64,000 nt of DNA. Origin: Nocardia iowensis. Its GTDB lineage: Bacteria; Actinomycetota; Actinomycetes; Mycobacteriales; Mycobacteriaceae. Of this stretch, positions 25,530 to 34,779 are shown piece after piece. Below the pieces are notes generated by a model. That model was not told where the DNA came from and searched no databases. It saw only the letters and a list, made by a program, of their open reading frames with translations. Within the stretch, counting starts at the first letter, position 1. The number at the start of each line of letters is the position of its first letter. Where the stretch lies: assembly GCF_019222765.1 (NCBI RefSeq), contig NZ_CP078145.1, forward strand, positions 6,820,001 through 6,884,000, written 5' to 3'. Position numbers and translations under genes: made by a program.

Positions 25530-26308
25530 GAAGTCCGCTCCCTTCGATAGTCTTCGGCCGCCACGACCAGTGCACTGATCAACCGACGGTCGACCGCATC
25601 CACTTCCGGATGCCATTGCACGCCGACCAGAAACGGGCCGTCCGTCGTTTCCGCCGCCTCGATCGTGCCGTCCGCCGCGTGCGCGGTGGCGACCAATGCC
25701 GAGGCGAGCACGTCGATCGCCTGATGATGGTGGCAGTTGGCTTTCACCGCCGGCCCGGCGATCGCGGCGACCCTGCTGCCCGGCACGGTCACCACGTCGG
25801 TGACGGTGAAGCCACCTACGGTGCCGGAATGGTCGGCATGCCCGACCACATCCGGCAGATGCTGGATCAGCGTGCCGCCGAAGGCGACGTTCACCACCTG
25901 CAGGCCGCGGCACACCGCGAGAATCGGCAGCTCTGCCGCCCGCGCCAGCTCGAACAGCCCGAACTCCGACTCGTCCCGATCGGGCCTGGTGTAGACGAGT
26001 GAATGTTCGGGCGCGCCGTAGCGGGCTGGTGCCACGTCGGCACCGCCGGTCAGCACGAGACCGTCGAGCCGCGCCACCAGTTCCGGGCGGGCCACTCCGA
26101 CGGGTGGTAGCAGCACCGGAATACCACCCGCCTCCGCCACCATCTGAATGTAGCTGTGCGGCAACACCGCACTGTCGATATGCCACGACCCGAAACGGGC
26201 AAGTTCCAGATAGGTCGGCAGGCCGATCAGGGGGCGGGGCGCACCGTCGTTCGACCCGTCAGCGCGCACAACTCCAGCGTTCGAGACCTCAGAGTCGTTC
26301 GAATCCAC
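25526..26308 (-). CDS. Class I glutamine amidotransferase-like gamma-glutamyl hydrolase (peptidase C26, PuuD-like)
   Basis: A 260-residue peptidase C26 protein with the triad visible: Cys133 in AVCRGLQ, His233 and Glu235 in QWHPE. PuuD-type enzymes hydrolyse gamma-glutamyl-GABA to glutamate and GABA. The flanking glutamine-synthetase-like ligase and aldehyde dehydrogenase match that route. The GTG start at 26308 overlaps the end of glnA4 by 20 bases; GTG codons 12 to 13 residues in, just past the glnA4 stop, are alternatives. Confidence 0.87.
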   Translation of the reverse strand: MDSNDSEVSNAGVVRADGSNDGAPRPLIGLPTYLELARFGSWHIDSAVLPHSYIQMVAEAGGIPVLLPPVGVARPELVARLDGLVLTGGADVAPARYGAPEHSLVYTRPDRDESEFGLFELARAAELPILAVCRGLQVVNVAFGGTLIQHLPDVVGHADHSGTVGGFTVTDVVTVPGSRVAAIAGPAVKANCHHHQAIDVLASALVATAHAADGTIEAAETTDGPFLVGVQWHPEVDAVDRRLISALVVAAEDYRRERTS

Positions 26309-27653
26309 GAATTCGCTCCCAGTCGGTGACGGCGGCGTCGAAGGCCGCCAGTTCGACCTGTGCCGCGTTGCGGTAGTGCTCCACTACATCATCACCGAAC
26401 GCGGTCCGTGCCACCTTGCTGTCCCCGAAGAACTGCGCGGCCTCGCGCAGCGTGCGCGGGACCCGCGGCCGTTCCGATCGATAGGCGTTGCCGTTGAACT
26501 CCGGCTCCAACGGCAGCCGATGCTCGATGCCGTGCAGCCCGGCGGCGATGGTGGCAGCCACGGCGAGGTAAGGGTTCACGTCGCCGCCGGGCACCCGGTT
26601 CTCCAGCCGCAGCGACGGCCCGTGCCCGACCACCCGCAGCGCACAGGTGCGGTTGTCGCGTCCCCAGGCGACCGCGGTCGGCGCGAAACTGCCCGGCACG
26701 AATCGCTTGTAGGAGTTGATGTTCGGCGCCAGCAGGTAGGTGAACTCGCGTAGGCAGTCCAGCTGGCCCGCGACGAAATGCCGCATGAGCGGCGACCATC
26801 CGTTCGACTCGTCACCCGCGAACACCGGCTCGCCGGATTCACCGCGCAGGCTGATGTGGATGTGGCACGAGTTGCCCTCGCGCTCATTGTATTTCGCCAT
26901 GAAGGAGAGGCTGCGGCCCTCCTGGGCGGCGATTTCCTTCGCGCCGGTCTTGTAGATGCTGTGGTTGTCGCAGGTGGTCAGCGCCTCGTCGAAGCGGAAG
27001 GTGATCTCGTGCTGGCCGGGATTGCACTCCCCCTTGGCCGACTCGACATACATGCCCGCGCCGTCCATTTCGGTGCGGATGCGGCGCAGCATCGGCTCGA
27101 TGCGCGCGGTGCCGAGCAGCGAGTAGTCGACGTTGTACTGGTTGGCCGGCCGCAGATCGCGATAGCCCGACGACCACGCCGCCTCGTAACTGTCATCGAA
27201 GACCAGGAATTCGAGTTCCGTCCCGACGAAGGCGCGCAGCCCGCGCTCGGCCAGCCGGTCCAGTTGCGCACGCAGCACCTGCCGCGGCGAGGGCCCGACG
27301 GGCTCCCCCTCCGGGTGCACCTTCTCGACGTCGCACAGCACCAGCGCGGTGCCAGGCCACCAGGGCACCAGCCGCAGGGTGCTCAGGTCGGGCCGTAGCA
27401 CGAAGTCGCCGTACCCGGTGTCCCACGACGACATCGGATACCCGTCGACCGGCGTCATCTCCACGTCGACGGCGAGCAGGTAGTTGCAGGCCTCGGTCGC
27501 GTGCTCGACCACCTCGTCCAGGAAGTACCGTGCCGCGCAACGCTTTCCCTGCAACCGACCCTGCATGTCGGTCATCGCGACCAGCACCGTGTCGATCTCC
27601 CCAGCCTCGACCAGCTCCCGCAACCGCACCAGACTCAACATCCCGCTACGCAT
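26289..27653 (-). CDS. glnA4: Glutamine-synthetase-like gamma-glutamylamine ligase (GlnA4-type)
   Basis: A 454-residue type I glutamine-synthetase fold. It has FVGTELEFLVFDD and AKGECNPGQHEITFRFDEA (metal-binding Glu residues), GNSCHIHISL, and NSYKRFVPGSFAPTAVAWGRDNR. It is shorter than, and unlike, housekeeping GlnA and has no adenylylation Tyr region. Homologues such as PuuA and GlnA3/GlnA4 of Streptomyces glutamylate polyamines or ethanolamine. The order glnA4-amidotransferase-aldC-SDR equals Rv2860c-Rv2857c, so use of a monoamine or polyamine as nitrogen source is the likely role. No regulator lies beside it. An ATG five codons into the frame is an alternative start. Confidence 0.88.
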   Translation of the reverse strand: MRSGMLSLVRLRELVEAGEIDTVLVAMTDMQGRLQGKRCAARYFLDEVVEHATEACNYLLAVDVEMTPVDGYPMSSWDTGYGDFVLRPDLSTLRLVPWWPGTALVLCDVEKVHPEGEPVGPSPRQVLRAQLDRLAERGLRAFVGTELEFLVFDDSYEAAWSSGYRDLRPANQYNVDYSLLGTARIEPMLRRIRTEMDGAGMYVESAKGECNPGQHEITFRFDEALTTCDNHSIYKTGAKEIAAQEGRSLSFMAKYNEREGNSCHIHISLRGESGEPVFAGDESNGWSPLMRHFVAGQLDCLREFTYLLAPNINSYKRFVPGSFAPTAVAWGRDNRTCALRVVGHGPSLRLENRVPGGDVNPYLAVAATIAAGLHGIEHRLPLEPEFNGNAYRSERPRVPRTLREAAQFFGDSKVARTAFGDDVVEHYRNAAQVELAAFDAAVTDWERIRGFERL

Positions 27654-27727
27654 CCACAGCCCCTCTCGGCACCAACCGTGCTCACGCTAGAGCAAACGAG
27701 GGACATTTGTGATCGGACACACAAACT

Positions 27728-29350
27728 TCAGCGAACGCACTGCGGGACGGATTCACCTGGCCTTGCCTCGACGGTCGGCACGTACGGCGGGCGATCCACC
27801 GAGGTAGAGACCGGGCACAGCCGGACGACCTGGGGACCGGCCCCGGTGCGGTTGCCGCTGTTGTCGAAGATGATCGGACCGCCCGCGCCTGGAACCGCCG
27901 CATCCGGCGCGGAGAAGCCGCTGATGGTCGCGTTCACCTGACTGCGCTGCACCGGCATGGTGGCGGGCAGGCTGCGCAGGGCCGTGTCGATGGTGGTCAC
28001 GGCGTCGTAGGCGTTGACCGCCCACCCGTCGCCGACGTGTTCGAGGTCGAAGCCCGCATCCTTGTATGCCTGCTCGAACACCGTCCAGTGGGGGTTGATG
28101 GACTGTGGTCCGTCCGCACCGGCCACCAGGGTGAACAGCATCCGCACTCGGCCGTCCTTGAAGGTCTCCGAGCCCAGCGCCTTCGTCCGCAGATCTTCCA
28201 GTGCCGGGTCCGACTCGACGGTGCGCAACCGGTTCCCGTCGGAGGTGCTGACCACCGTGACCGAGGTCGCCGCGCATTGGCCGTTCGCGTAAGCCTCGTC
28301 GAGGGCGTAGAGCAGCCTGCCCAGGTCGCGGCCGCGCGCGATGTAGGCGATGGTCACGTCTTTCGCGGTGGCGCACACGCGTTTCGCCGTCTGCGGCACG
28401 GTGCTCGGTTCCGTGGTGTCGAACTTGACCTCGAGCAAGTTGCCGCCGTACTGGCGTTGCAGGAACGGCAATGTGGTGCAGGTATAGGGGTCCGATCCGC
28501 CGATCGGCACCATGATGAAGTCCGGCCGGGTGGTGACCACCGCGCCGATCGCCTTGACCTGCACGGCCACTCGGAACGCGACGCGGTAGAAGTAGTCCCG
28601 CGCGATTCCGCGCGGATAGGAGATGTCCTTGTCGCAGCTGCGGAATTCGGGGTTGTCGACGAGCGAGCCGTCTTGATCGAACCCCTCCGCGGTGACCACA
28701 TCCGCGACCATCGGAATCTTGGCCGCGGCAAGCACTTCCGCGACCTCCGCAGTGGACTGGTGGCTGAGCCCGATGCCCGCCACGGCGACCACATCGTCGC
28801 GACCGGCCAGCTTACGGGCCACCCCGACCGGGTCGCCGTTGCTGTTGTAGTCACCGAGCTGGCCGACGACGAGCTTCATCGGATGCAGGCATCCGGTGCC
28901 GTTGGCTCTGCGCTGACCGGCCGCCATCCCCTCCAACTCGTGCACGGCCCGGCTGCCCGCCAGTTCGTCGGTCATGGTCAGCAGCACACCGACGGTCGCC
29001 GGGGTGCCGGGGCATTCGTCGGCCGCCGAGCGGTTCTGCCGATCGATGACGCCCATTACCTGGTTGAACGCCGCGACGTCGAAAGGGTAAGGGCCTTCGG
29101 ATAATCCGACGCAGCGCTCACCGGCCCGCCAGGCGTCGCCGTTCGGGATCCAGCTCTCGTTGCAACTGAACGCACGGTGCAGCGGCTCGCGGAAGACGAA
29201 CCCGGCACCCGCGGCCACCAGCAGCGTGAGCACCAACCCCAACCGCACCCAGTCGGTCCATGGGCGCGGGAACGACCGGTCGGGCTTCGGGATGATCCAA
29301 AACCAATATCGCGATTCCACGATAGGTCTCCTTCTGCCAAAGCGGGTCAC
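27728..29350 (-). CDS. Membrane-anchored periplasmic-binding-like (type 1 PBP) protein
   Basis: A 540-residue protein with a ~34-residue basic cytoplasmic start, one transmembrane helix (about 35-54, RLGLVLTLLVAAGAGFVF) and a large exterior domain. That domain resembles branched-chain amino-acid-type binding proteins: GVLLTMTDELAGSRAVHELEGM, AVAGIGLSHQSTAEVAEVLAA, then GWAVNAYDAVTTIDTAL. Several Cys residues could form disulfides. No ABC permease or transport ATPase is nearby. It is translationally coupled (GTGA overlap) to a P-loop NTPase, so a ligand sensor working with a cytoplasmic NTPase fits better than transport (inference). Confidence 0.72.
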   Translation of the reverse strand: MTRFGRRRPIVESRYWFWIIPKPDRSFPRPWTDWVRLGLVLTLLVAAGAGFVFREPLHRAFSCNESWIPNGDAWRAGERCVGLSEGPYPFDVAAFNQVMGVIDRQNRSAADECPGTPATVGVLLTMTDELAGSRAVHELEGMAAGQRRANGTGCLHPMKLVVGQLGDYNSNGDPVGVARKLAGRDDVVAVAGIGLSHQSTAEVAEVLAAAKIPMVADVVTAEGFDQDGSLVDNPEFRSCDKDISYPRGIARDYFYRVAFRVAVQVKAIGAVVTTRPDFIMVPIGGSDPYTCTTLPFLQRQYGGNLLEVKFDTTEPSTVPQTAKRVCATAKDVTIAYIARGRDLGRLLYALDEAYANGQCAATSVTVVSTSDGNRLRTVESDPALEDLRTKALGSETFKDGRVRMLFTLVAGADGPQSINPHWTVFEQAYKDAGFDLEHVGDGWAVNAYDAVTTIDTALRSLPATMPVQRSQVNATISGFSAPDAAVPGAGGPIIFDNSGNRTGAGPQVVRLCPVSTSVDRPPYVPTVEARPGESVPQCVR

Positions 29351-31281
29351 TGGAATTGGTTCGCTAGTCTGCGATATCTGTTGGCACGCAACAGGAACGG
29401 CGCACTATCCCGGGCATCGTCGGCCACCTTCTCGTAGCTGTGCGCGATCCGCGTGCAGAGCGTCGACTTCTGTTCCGGGCTGGTGATTCGGATGTCCGAT
29501 TCGAACGCGGGCACCAGCGCTACCAAGGTCGCGAGATGCTCGTGCAGCGAGCGGGCCCGATCGGGGCCGTCGATGAGATCGCTGTCCCGCCGACCGGGGT
29601 CCGGCGTCTCGACGATGTCGTCGAACAGCTGCAACCATTCCGGGGAAGGCAAGGTCGGCAACAGATCCGCGAGCTCATCGACCACCGCGTCGCGACCGTC
29701 CAGCAGGCGCATGTGGTGCAGTCTGCTCTGACGATCGTCGGGGGCGACGCCGTCGCGCAACTGGCTGAGCACCCGCCCCCAGTCCTGCCCGTCGTTCCGG
29801 TCGATCAGCGCGCGCAGGCCGAGCAGGCGCGCCAGTGCGGGTAGCTTCTCCTCGCCGTCCGGCGTGGCGGGTGTCCACAGCGTCCGCGATTTGAACAGGG
29901 GTGAATCGTGTTCGACCCCGGCGGGCAGCAAGGGGACCAAACCCAGTGCCTCACTTTTGCTCCTGGCCGCCGAAATCGTGACGAGCGCTGTCGCCAGCTC
30001 CCTGCGCACGAGTTTGTTCACACTCAAGCCTCGGCCGAAAATGCGCAGTAGATACTGCTCGACGGTGATGCCGGGCTCAGGTCCCGGGCTGCGCAGCAGG
30101 CCGTCGAGATCGTCGAGCTGGTCCCGATCCTGCTTGATCCGGCGGAGTAGGCGATCCGTGGCCGCGGGGTGGCCGCGGGTGAGCCGGTAGACCGACTCAC
30201 CGATCCTTTCCGACTGGTACGGATCGACTTCCTTGGCCATGAGCCGGACGTCTCGCTCGCTCAACTCGGGCAGCCGCACCCGCGCCCACAACGGTCCCGC
30301 GGTCGCCATCCGAGCTGGTTCCAGCGGTGCCGACCAGACCGCCGGCGCGGGGACCTGCCCAGCCAGGTTGTCCACCAATGTTCCGGAACTGGTGGTTACC
30401 ACCGTCAGCGGGTCGGACAGTCGAACGCCGGTGGCCGCGATCGACTCACGGACCCGCAGCAAGGCGCTGGTAAAGGACGCGGCAGCGGGCGCGTCGCCGT
30501 CATCGATGAGCACCAAGGCGTTCGAGGTCCGCCGCTTGACCTTGGTGACGCTGGCCCGCAGGTCCGCGAGCAGCGCGCCGACCAGCACGTCATCGACGCC
30601 GCGGCGAATGGCCGGGTCGGTGCTCCTGGCGTTGTGGCTGAGTTCGATCAGCACCCGCTCGGCATCGTGGGGCAAGTGCAGGTCCTGGTGGCTGAACCAG
30701 GCGGTGTCCGGCCCCCATCTGCGCCCTCTCAACCATCCCCCGCCCAGCAATCGGGAGGCCATCGCCTCGGCGGCCAGGTTCACCATTGTCGGTGCGATGA
30801 CCGCGGCGCCGGGCACGTTGACGGTCCCGGCCATCACGCCGACCATATCGCCCAGATGCCGGACGAATCCGATGAGCGCGGCGCGGCTTTGGTATCGACT
30901 GAGAAGTGTCTTCAACCGGGCCAGCTGCTCGCCTGGCGAGAGGCCATCGAAATCCTCGGCGATGACGATCTGGGCGATGACGAGCCGGGGGAACGCGACA
31001 GCGTAGCCGGGGATGTCGACGCTCAGCCCCAGCATGACCGCGGCCAGCACCGTCCGTACCGGATCGTTCTCGTCGAAGGGCCGGGCCAGTGGGCGGACCA
31101 GCACCGACGGCGTGTGTCCGTGCCACTTGTCCATGGCCTGTTCCAGCACCGCGGTGCGGCCGGAACCACCGCAGCCCTCCACCACCAGCACCGACTTCGG
31201 TGTCCTGGTCGCATCCCGCGCCGGAACCTCGACCAACTTATCGATCAGATCGAGCAGATCGGTGCGCCCCACGAACACCAA
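29347..31281 (-). CDS. P-loop NTPase (AAA/STAND-like) coupled to the PBP-like sensor
   Basis: A 644-residue protein. It begins MVFVGRTDLLDLIDKL, the start typical of AAA/STAND ATPase modules, then Walker A GCGGSGRT near residue 36 and a Walker B-like ALVLIDDGD near 250. A Gly/Ala/Met-rich hydrophobic stretch lies near 150-190. The C-terminal ~250 residues are helical without a recognised repeat. I know no named family for the pair. A sensor-NTPase signalling unit is proposed from gene overlap only. The start is TTG at 31281 with GGGAGG upstream, or GTG one codon later. Confidence 0.65.
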   Translation of the reverse strand: MVFVGRTDLLDLIDKLVEVPARDATRTPKSVLVVEGCGGSGRTAVLEQAMDKWHGHTPSVLVRPLARPFDENDPVRTVLAAVMLGLSVDIPGYAVAFPRLVIAQIVIAEDFDGLSPGEQLARLKTLLSRYQSRAALIGFVRHLGDMVGVMAGTVNVPGAAVIAPTMVNLAAEAMASRLLGGGWLRGRRWGPDTAWFSHQDLHLPHDAERVLIELSHNARSTDPAIRRGVDDVLVGALLADLRASVTKVKRRTSNALVLIDDGDAPAAASFTSALLRVRESIAATGVRLSDPLTVVTTSSGTLVDNLAGQVPAPAVWSAPLEPARMATAGPLWARVRLPELSERDVRLMAKEVDPYQSERIGESVYRLTRGHPAATDRLLRRIKQDRDQLDDLDGLLRSPGPEPGITVEQYLLRIFGRGLSVNKLVRRELATALVTISAARSKSEALGLVPLLPAGVEHDSPLFKSRTLWTPATPDGEEKLPALARLLGLRALIDRNDGQDWGRVLSQLRDGVAPDDRQSRLHHMRLLDGRDAVVDELADLLPTLPSPEWLQLFDDIVETPDPGRRDSDLIDGPDRARSLHEHLATLVALVPAFESDIRITSPEQKSTLCTRIAHSYEKVADDARDSAPFLLRANRYRRLANQFQ

Positions 31282-31420
31282 GCATCGCCTCCCTCGGCTT
31301 GGGCGTCACCATAACAACAACCAATGCTTGCGACAACCGGATTCAGCTCTGAGACAACGGGATTAGGGGCTAGAAGCAAACCACGTGCCGGGTATCGGAC
31401 GGAATCGAACCGACCGGCCC

Positions 31421-31456
31421 GGTCCTTAGGTCCCGAATATTAGGGACCTTCGGACC
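31421..31456. promoter_or_regulatory. Large palindrome, candidate DevR/DosR operator
   Basis: Arms 31421..31434 (ggtccttaggtccc) and 31443..31456 (gggaccttcggacc) pair at 12 of 14 positions across gaatatta. Each half read outward (ttcgggacctaaggaccg on minus, ttagggaccttcggacc on plus) resembles the mycobacterial DosR box TTSGGGACTWWAGTCCCSAA. It lies about 100 bases before the nitroreductase. The remaining bases of 31282..31558 show no gene. Confidence 0.6.
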
Positions 31457-31558
31457 AGTGTCGAACGGTACGAGCGTCCGGAGACTTGGCTCGGTGGCGC
31501 GAACCGAGGCGCGAACCGATCGCGCCGCACGCGCCCACCGGAAGGATGGAACAAATTC

Positions 31559-32527
31559 ATGGGCTCCGCACAGCCGGACGTCGACACTCTCGAGGCCGCC
31601 CTCGCGATGGCGGTTCGCGCACCATCGGTGCACAACACACAACCGTGGCGGTGGCGGATCACGGATCGGGCGATCCATCTCTATGCCGACCCGGCCAGGC
31701 ACTTGGTCGCGACGGACCCGCACCAGCGCGGCCTCGTCCTGAGTTGTGGTGCGGCACTACATCATCTGCGGGTGGCACTGGCGGTGCTCGGCTGGTCCGC
31801 CACCGTTGAACACCTGCCGAATCCGGCCGACCCGGATCACCTCGCTGCCGTCGAATTCGCACCGCACGAGCCGACACCGACCGATTTCGAGCTCAGCGCG
31901 GCCCTCATGCACCGCCAGTCCGACCGCAGGCGCTTCAGCCCCTGGCAGGTTCCATCGGGATACATCCGGACGATCGCCACGCGCGCAGCGCACTGTGGCG
32001 CCGTGGTGCGCCATGTCCCTGACACCTTGCGCGCCAGGCTGGCGCGACCGGCCCGTGCGGCGGTGGACCAGCACGCCGAGGACGCCGAGTACCAGATCGA
32101 ACTCGCTGCGTGGAGTGGGCGGCACGGCACGTCCGATGGGGTGCCCGCCGTGAACAGCCCCCGACCGCGGCACCAGGACGAGATCCCGGTGCGGACCTTT
32201 ACCGATCCCGAACTGGTCGACCGCACCGAACATCCGGACGGCGCGGAATGGATGGTGGTCTGCACCGCCGCGGACGACCGGCTGTCCCGACTGCGTGCGG
32301 GTGAGGCACTCAGCGCGCTGCTGCTGACAGCGACCCACCTGGGCCTGTCCAGCTGTTTACAAACCGAACCACTCGGTCTGCCCGAGTTGCGTGCGGATAT
32401 TCGGTCCCAGCTGCTGCACGATTGCGCCTATCCGCAGGCCATGGTCCGCATCGGCTGGGTGCCGACGAACGCGGCGCCGCTGCCACACACCCCGCGGCGG
32501 CCGATCGAGGAGATCATCGACCGGTAG
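31559..32527 (+). CDS. Acg-type nitroreductase-family protein
   Basis: A 322-residue protein of the Acg (M. tuberculosis Rv2032) branch of the nitroreductase superfamily. It has MAVRAPSVHNTQPWRWR at the start, HRQSDRRRFSPWQVP in the middle and GEALSALLLTATHLGLSSCLQTEPL near the end. Acg proteins belong to the dormancy (DosR) regulon and bind flavin without typical nitroreductase activity. The DevR-like gene directly downstream on the other strand and the palindrome upstream support hypoxia or NO-responsive expression (inference). Confidence 0.85.
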   Translation: MGSAQPDVDTLEAALAMAVRAPSVHNTQPWRWRITDRAIHLYADPARHLVATDPHQRGLVLSCGAALHHLRVALAVLGWSATVEHLPNPADPDHLAAVEFAPHEPTPTDFELSAALMHRQSDRRRFSPWQVPSGYIRTIATRAAHCGAVVRHVPDTLRARLARPARAAVDQHAEDAEYQIELAAWSGRHGTSDGVPAVNSPRPRHQDEIPVRTFTDPELVDRTEHPDGAEWMVVCTAADDRLSRLRAGEALSALLLTATHLGLSSCLQTEPLGLPELRADIRSQLLHDCAYPQAMVRIGWVPTNAAPLPHTPRRPIEEIIDR

Positions 32528-32533
32528 GTGCGC

Positions 32534-33184
32534 TCACTCCTCGGCAGGTCCCGGCAAGCCGAGCTTGGCGGCGAGCACCGCGGCCTGGGTGCGTCCTTCG
32601 ACGTCGAGTTTGGCCAGCAGCTGTGAGACGTAGTTCTTCACGGTCTTCTCGGACAGGAACATCCGGTGCGCGATCTGCCGGTTCGTCAGCCCTTCGCCCA
32701 GCATCGCGAGCACCGTGCGTTCCCGGTCGGTCAACGCCGCCAGCGGGCCGTGCTCGCCGGTGGTCTGCGTGCGCAGCTTCGCCATCAGCGCGGCCGCGGC
32801 ACGCTCGTCGAGCAGTGACTGCCCCTCACCGACCGCGCGAATGGCGTCGATCAGTTCGGGACCACGAATGTCCTTGACGAGGAACGCGCTGGCACCGGCC
32901 AGGACCGCGCCGATCATCGACTGCTCATCGACAAACGAGGTCAGCATCAGGCAGCGCAATCGCGGGGTCGCCGCCAGCAGATCCCGGCACAGCTCGACGC
33001 CGCTGCCATCGGGCAGCCGGACATCGAGCACCGCCACGTCCGGTCGCAGCGGCGGCACCCGGCGCCGCGCCTGCGCGCAGGTGGCCGCTTCCCCCACCAC
33101 TTGGAGGTCGGACTCGCCGTCGATGAGGTCGCGTATCCCGACCCGGACGATCTCGTGGTCGTCCACCAGGAACACCCGCGTCAT
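32534..33184 (-). CDS. devR: DevR/DosR-like response regulator (NarL family)
   Basis: A 216-residue response regulator very close to mycobacterial DevR/DosR. The receiver has [10 protein letters not shown], phospho-acceptor Asp54 in VLDVRLPDG and Lys in [11 protein letters not shown]; a long linker includes [16 protein letters not shown]; the HTH has [31 protein letters not shown] sequence. DevR controls the hypoxia, NO and CO dormancy regulon. No DevS/DosT-type heme kinase is encoded nearby, so the sensor must lie elsewhere. It converges on the Acg-like gene with 6 bases between their ends. Confidence 0.87.
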   Translation of the reverse strand: MTRVFLVDDHEIVRVGIRDLIDGESDLQVVGEAATCAQARRRVPPLRPDVAVLDVRLPDGSGVELCRDLLAATPRLRCLMLTSFVDEQSMIGAVLAGASAFLVKDIRGPELIDAIRAVGEGQSLLDERAAAALMAKLRTQTTGEHGPLAALTDRERTVLAMLGEGLTNRQIAHRMFLSEKTVKNYVSQLLAKLDVEGRTQAAVLAAKLGLPGPAEE

Positions 33185-33294
33185 CGCAGCACCTCCTCTC
33201 CCCCTCCGGCGGCCCTGGCCCCCATCTACCAGCAGTTACCCCAAACGATGCCCGAGGAAACGGTGCCGACTGTCACTCGGACGCGGCGGACGCG

Positions 33295-34626
33295 TCACGG
33301 ATGCGCACCCGGGCGTTGGCGGACCGCCCGAATCGGGCGCCCGAAGAGCATTCGAGCGAGCAGGCGGGCGAAGTCCAGGTGGCCTGCCAAGGCTCCGCGA
33401 GCGCAGGCGAGCGACCAGGAGGTCTCGGTGGTGGCGGGCGGCAGCTCCCGGTGGGCGAAGCGATCGGCAAGCCAGTCGACCATCACCGGGAGGGCGGTGT
33501 ACTGCAAGAGGAGATGGGTGCTGAGCCGGTCGCGCAGGTACCGGACGTTGGCGCCCGCCATGGTGTAGCGGGCAACCTGTGCGTCGACGTCGGCGACCGC
33601 GATCACCTCGTCGTACACGCCCTGCAGAACAAGCAGCGGCATGGCCGGGGCGCGCCCGCCGGGCTGGATATCGGCCAGGACCCGCTGCAGTTCCGGTGCG
33701 GCCAGCAGCGCCGCGAGGCCACCGCGGCAGTGCTGGTCGATATTGCGGCGGGCGAAGCGGTACAGCAGGGGGAACGTCGTTGTCGCCTCCGTTTCCGCGA
33801 GCCAGCCGAGGTACCGCGCGTCCAGGTGGGTGCGCAGCAGCCGGTCCAGGTCGGGGTAGGCGCGGCGCAGGCCCGCGGTGAAGACCGCGGCGAAACCGGC
33901 GAACAGCGAGCCGTTGAGCCGAAGGAAGGCAGCGGCCGGATCACCGACCGGCGAGGCGGCGACGGCGCCGACGATGTCGAGTTCCGGGGCGTATTCGGCG
34001 GCCAGCTCCGCGGCCCACGCGGTGGCCAGCCCGCCACCCGAATAACCCCACAGCGCAACCGGTGTGCTCGCGGTGAGGCCGAGCGGCGCGAACGCCAGGC
34101 TCGCGCGGACGGCGTCCAGCGCCCGGTAGCCGGGTTCGCGCGCCACACCGAACCGACCGGCGGTGCCCTCGTGGTCGGGCACCGACACCGCCCAACCGCG
34201 GGCCAGCGCGCTGGCGATGAGCGGCAGCTCCAGTTGCGGAATCGAACCCGCCGCCCGTGCGCCGCGCCGGAGCGCATAGGAGGGAAGGCATTTCGAGGCG
34301 ACCGCGTCGATCGCGCACTGGAACGAAACCAGCGAGCGCGGTTCGGCCGGGTCGGCGCCGAACGGCAACAGCACGGTGGTGACCGCCACCTCGGGGACGA
34401 GGTCGAGATCGCAGGTCCGGTAGAGCAACTGCCATGCCGAAATCTGTTGCGGAACAATCCCGAACAAGGCCAGCTCGACCGCCCGCGTACGGACGACGGC
34501 ACCGGGTGGCAGGTGCGGAAGGTCGGGCGGCGGCTGGTAGAACGGATCCACTTCGGGTAGTAGCGGATAGGTGGAGCGCGGTTCGACTGCGGGAACCGAG
34601 ACGCCCGCGACGGGATCGGCACTCAT
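33295..34626 (-). CDS. LIP-family lipase (alpha/beta hydrolase)
   Basis: A 443-residue hydrolase of the secretory-lipase (LIP) family. The nucleophile Ser196 is in GYSGGGLA, a LQGVYDEV region carries the acid residue, and STHLLLQ carries the likely catalytic His. The family hydrolyses triacylglycerols or other esters outside the cell, yet no signal peptide is visible here. The start at 34626 was chosen because GGAGAGG lies 9 bases upstream; an ATG three codons earlier abuts that site. A second, secreted lipase follows upstream on the same strand. Confidence 0.82.
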   Translation of the reverse strand: MSADPVAGVSVPAVEPRSTYPLLPEVDPFYQPPPDLPHLPPGAVVRTRAVELALFGIVPQQISAWQLLYRTCDLDLVPEVAVTTVLLPFGADPAEPRSLVSFQCAIDAVASKCLPSYALRRGARAAGSIPQLELPLIASALARGWAVSVPDHEGTAGRFGVAREPGYRALDAVRASLAFAPLGLTASTPVALWGYSGGGLATAWAAELAAEYAPELDIVGAVAASPVGDPAAAFLRLNGSLFAGFAAVFTAGLRRAYPDLDRLLRTHLDARYLGWLAETEATTTFPLLYRFARRNIDQHCRGGLAALLAAPELQRVLADIQPGGRAPAMPLLVLQGVYDEVIAVADVDAQVARYTMAGANVRYLRDRLSTHLLLQYTALPVMVDWLADRFAHRELPPATTETSWSLACARGALAGHLDFARLLARMLFGRPIRAVRQRPGAHP

Positions 34627-34779
34627 CTGATTCATCCTCTCCAACGACGGCCCGCATCGTCGCGCCGCCGGTGCCGCCGCAATGCCCACCTCACGCTAAC
34701 GAACCTTCGAATAGGAAATGAATTGGCGCAGACGACAATTCGTGCGCCGATCTTTCTCCGTCGAGTGCAGTGACAACGG

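Noticed and set aside
31385..31440. tRNA-like T-arm (ggaatcgaacc on the plus strand)
   Set aside because: The stem has a mismatch, and no acceptor, D-arm or anticodon arm can be folded around it; the palindrome there fits a regulator site better.
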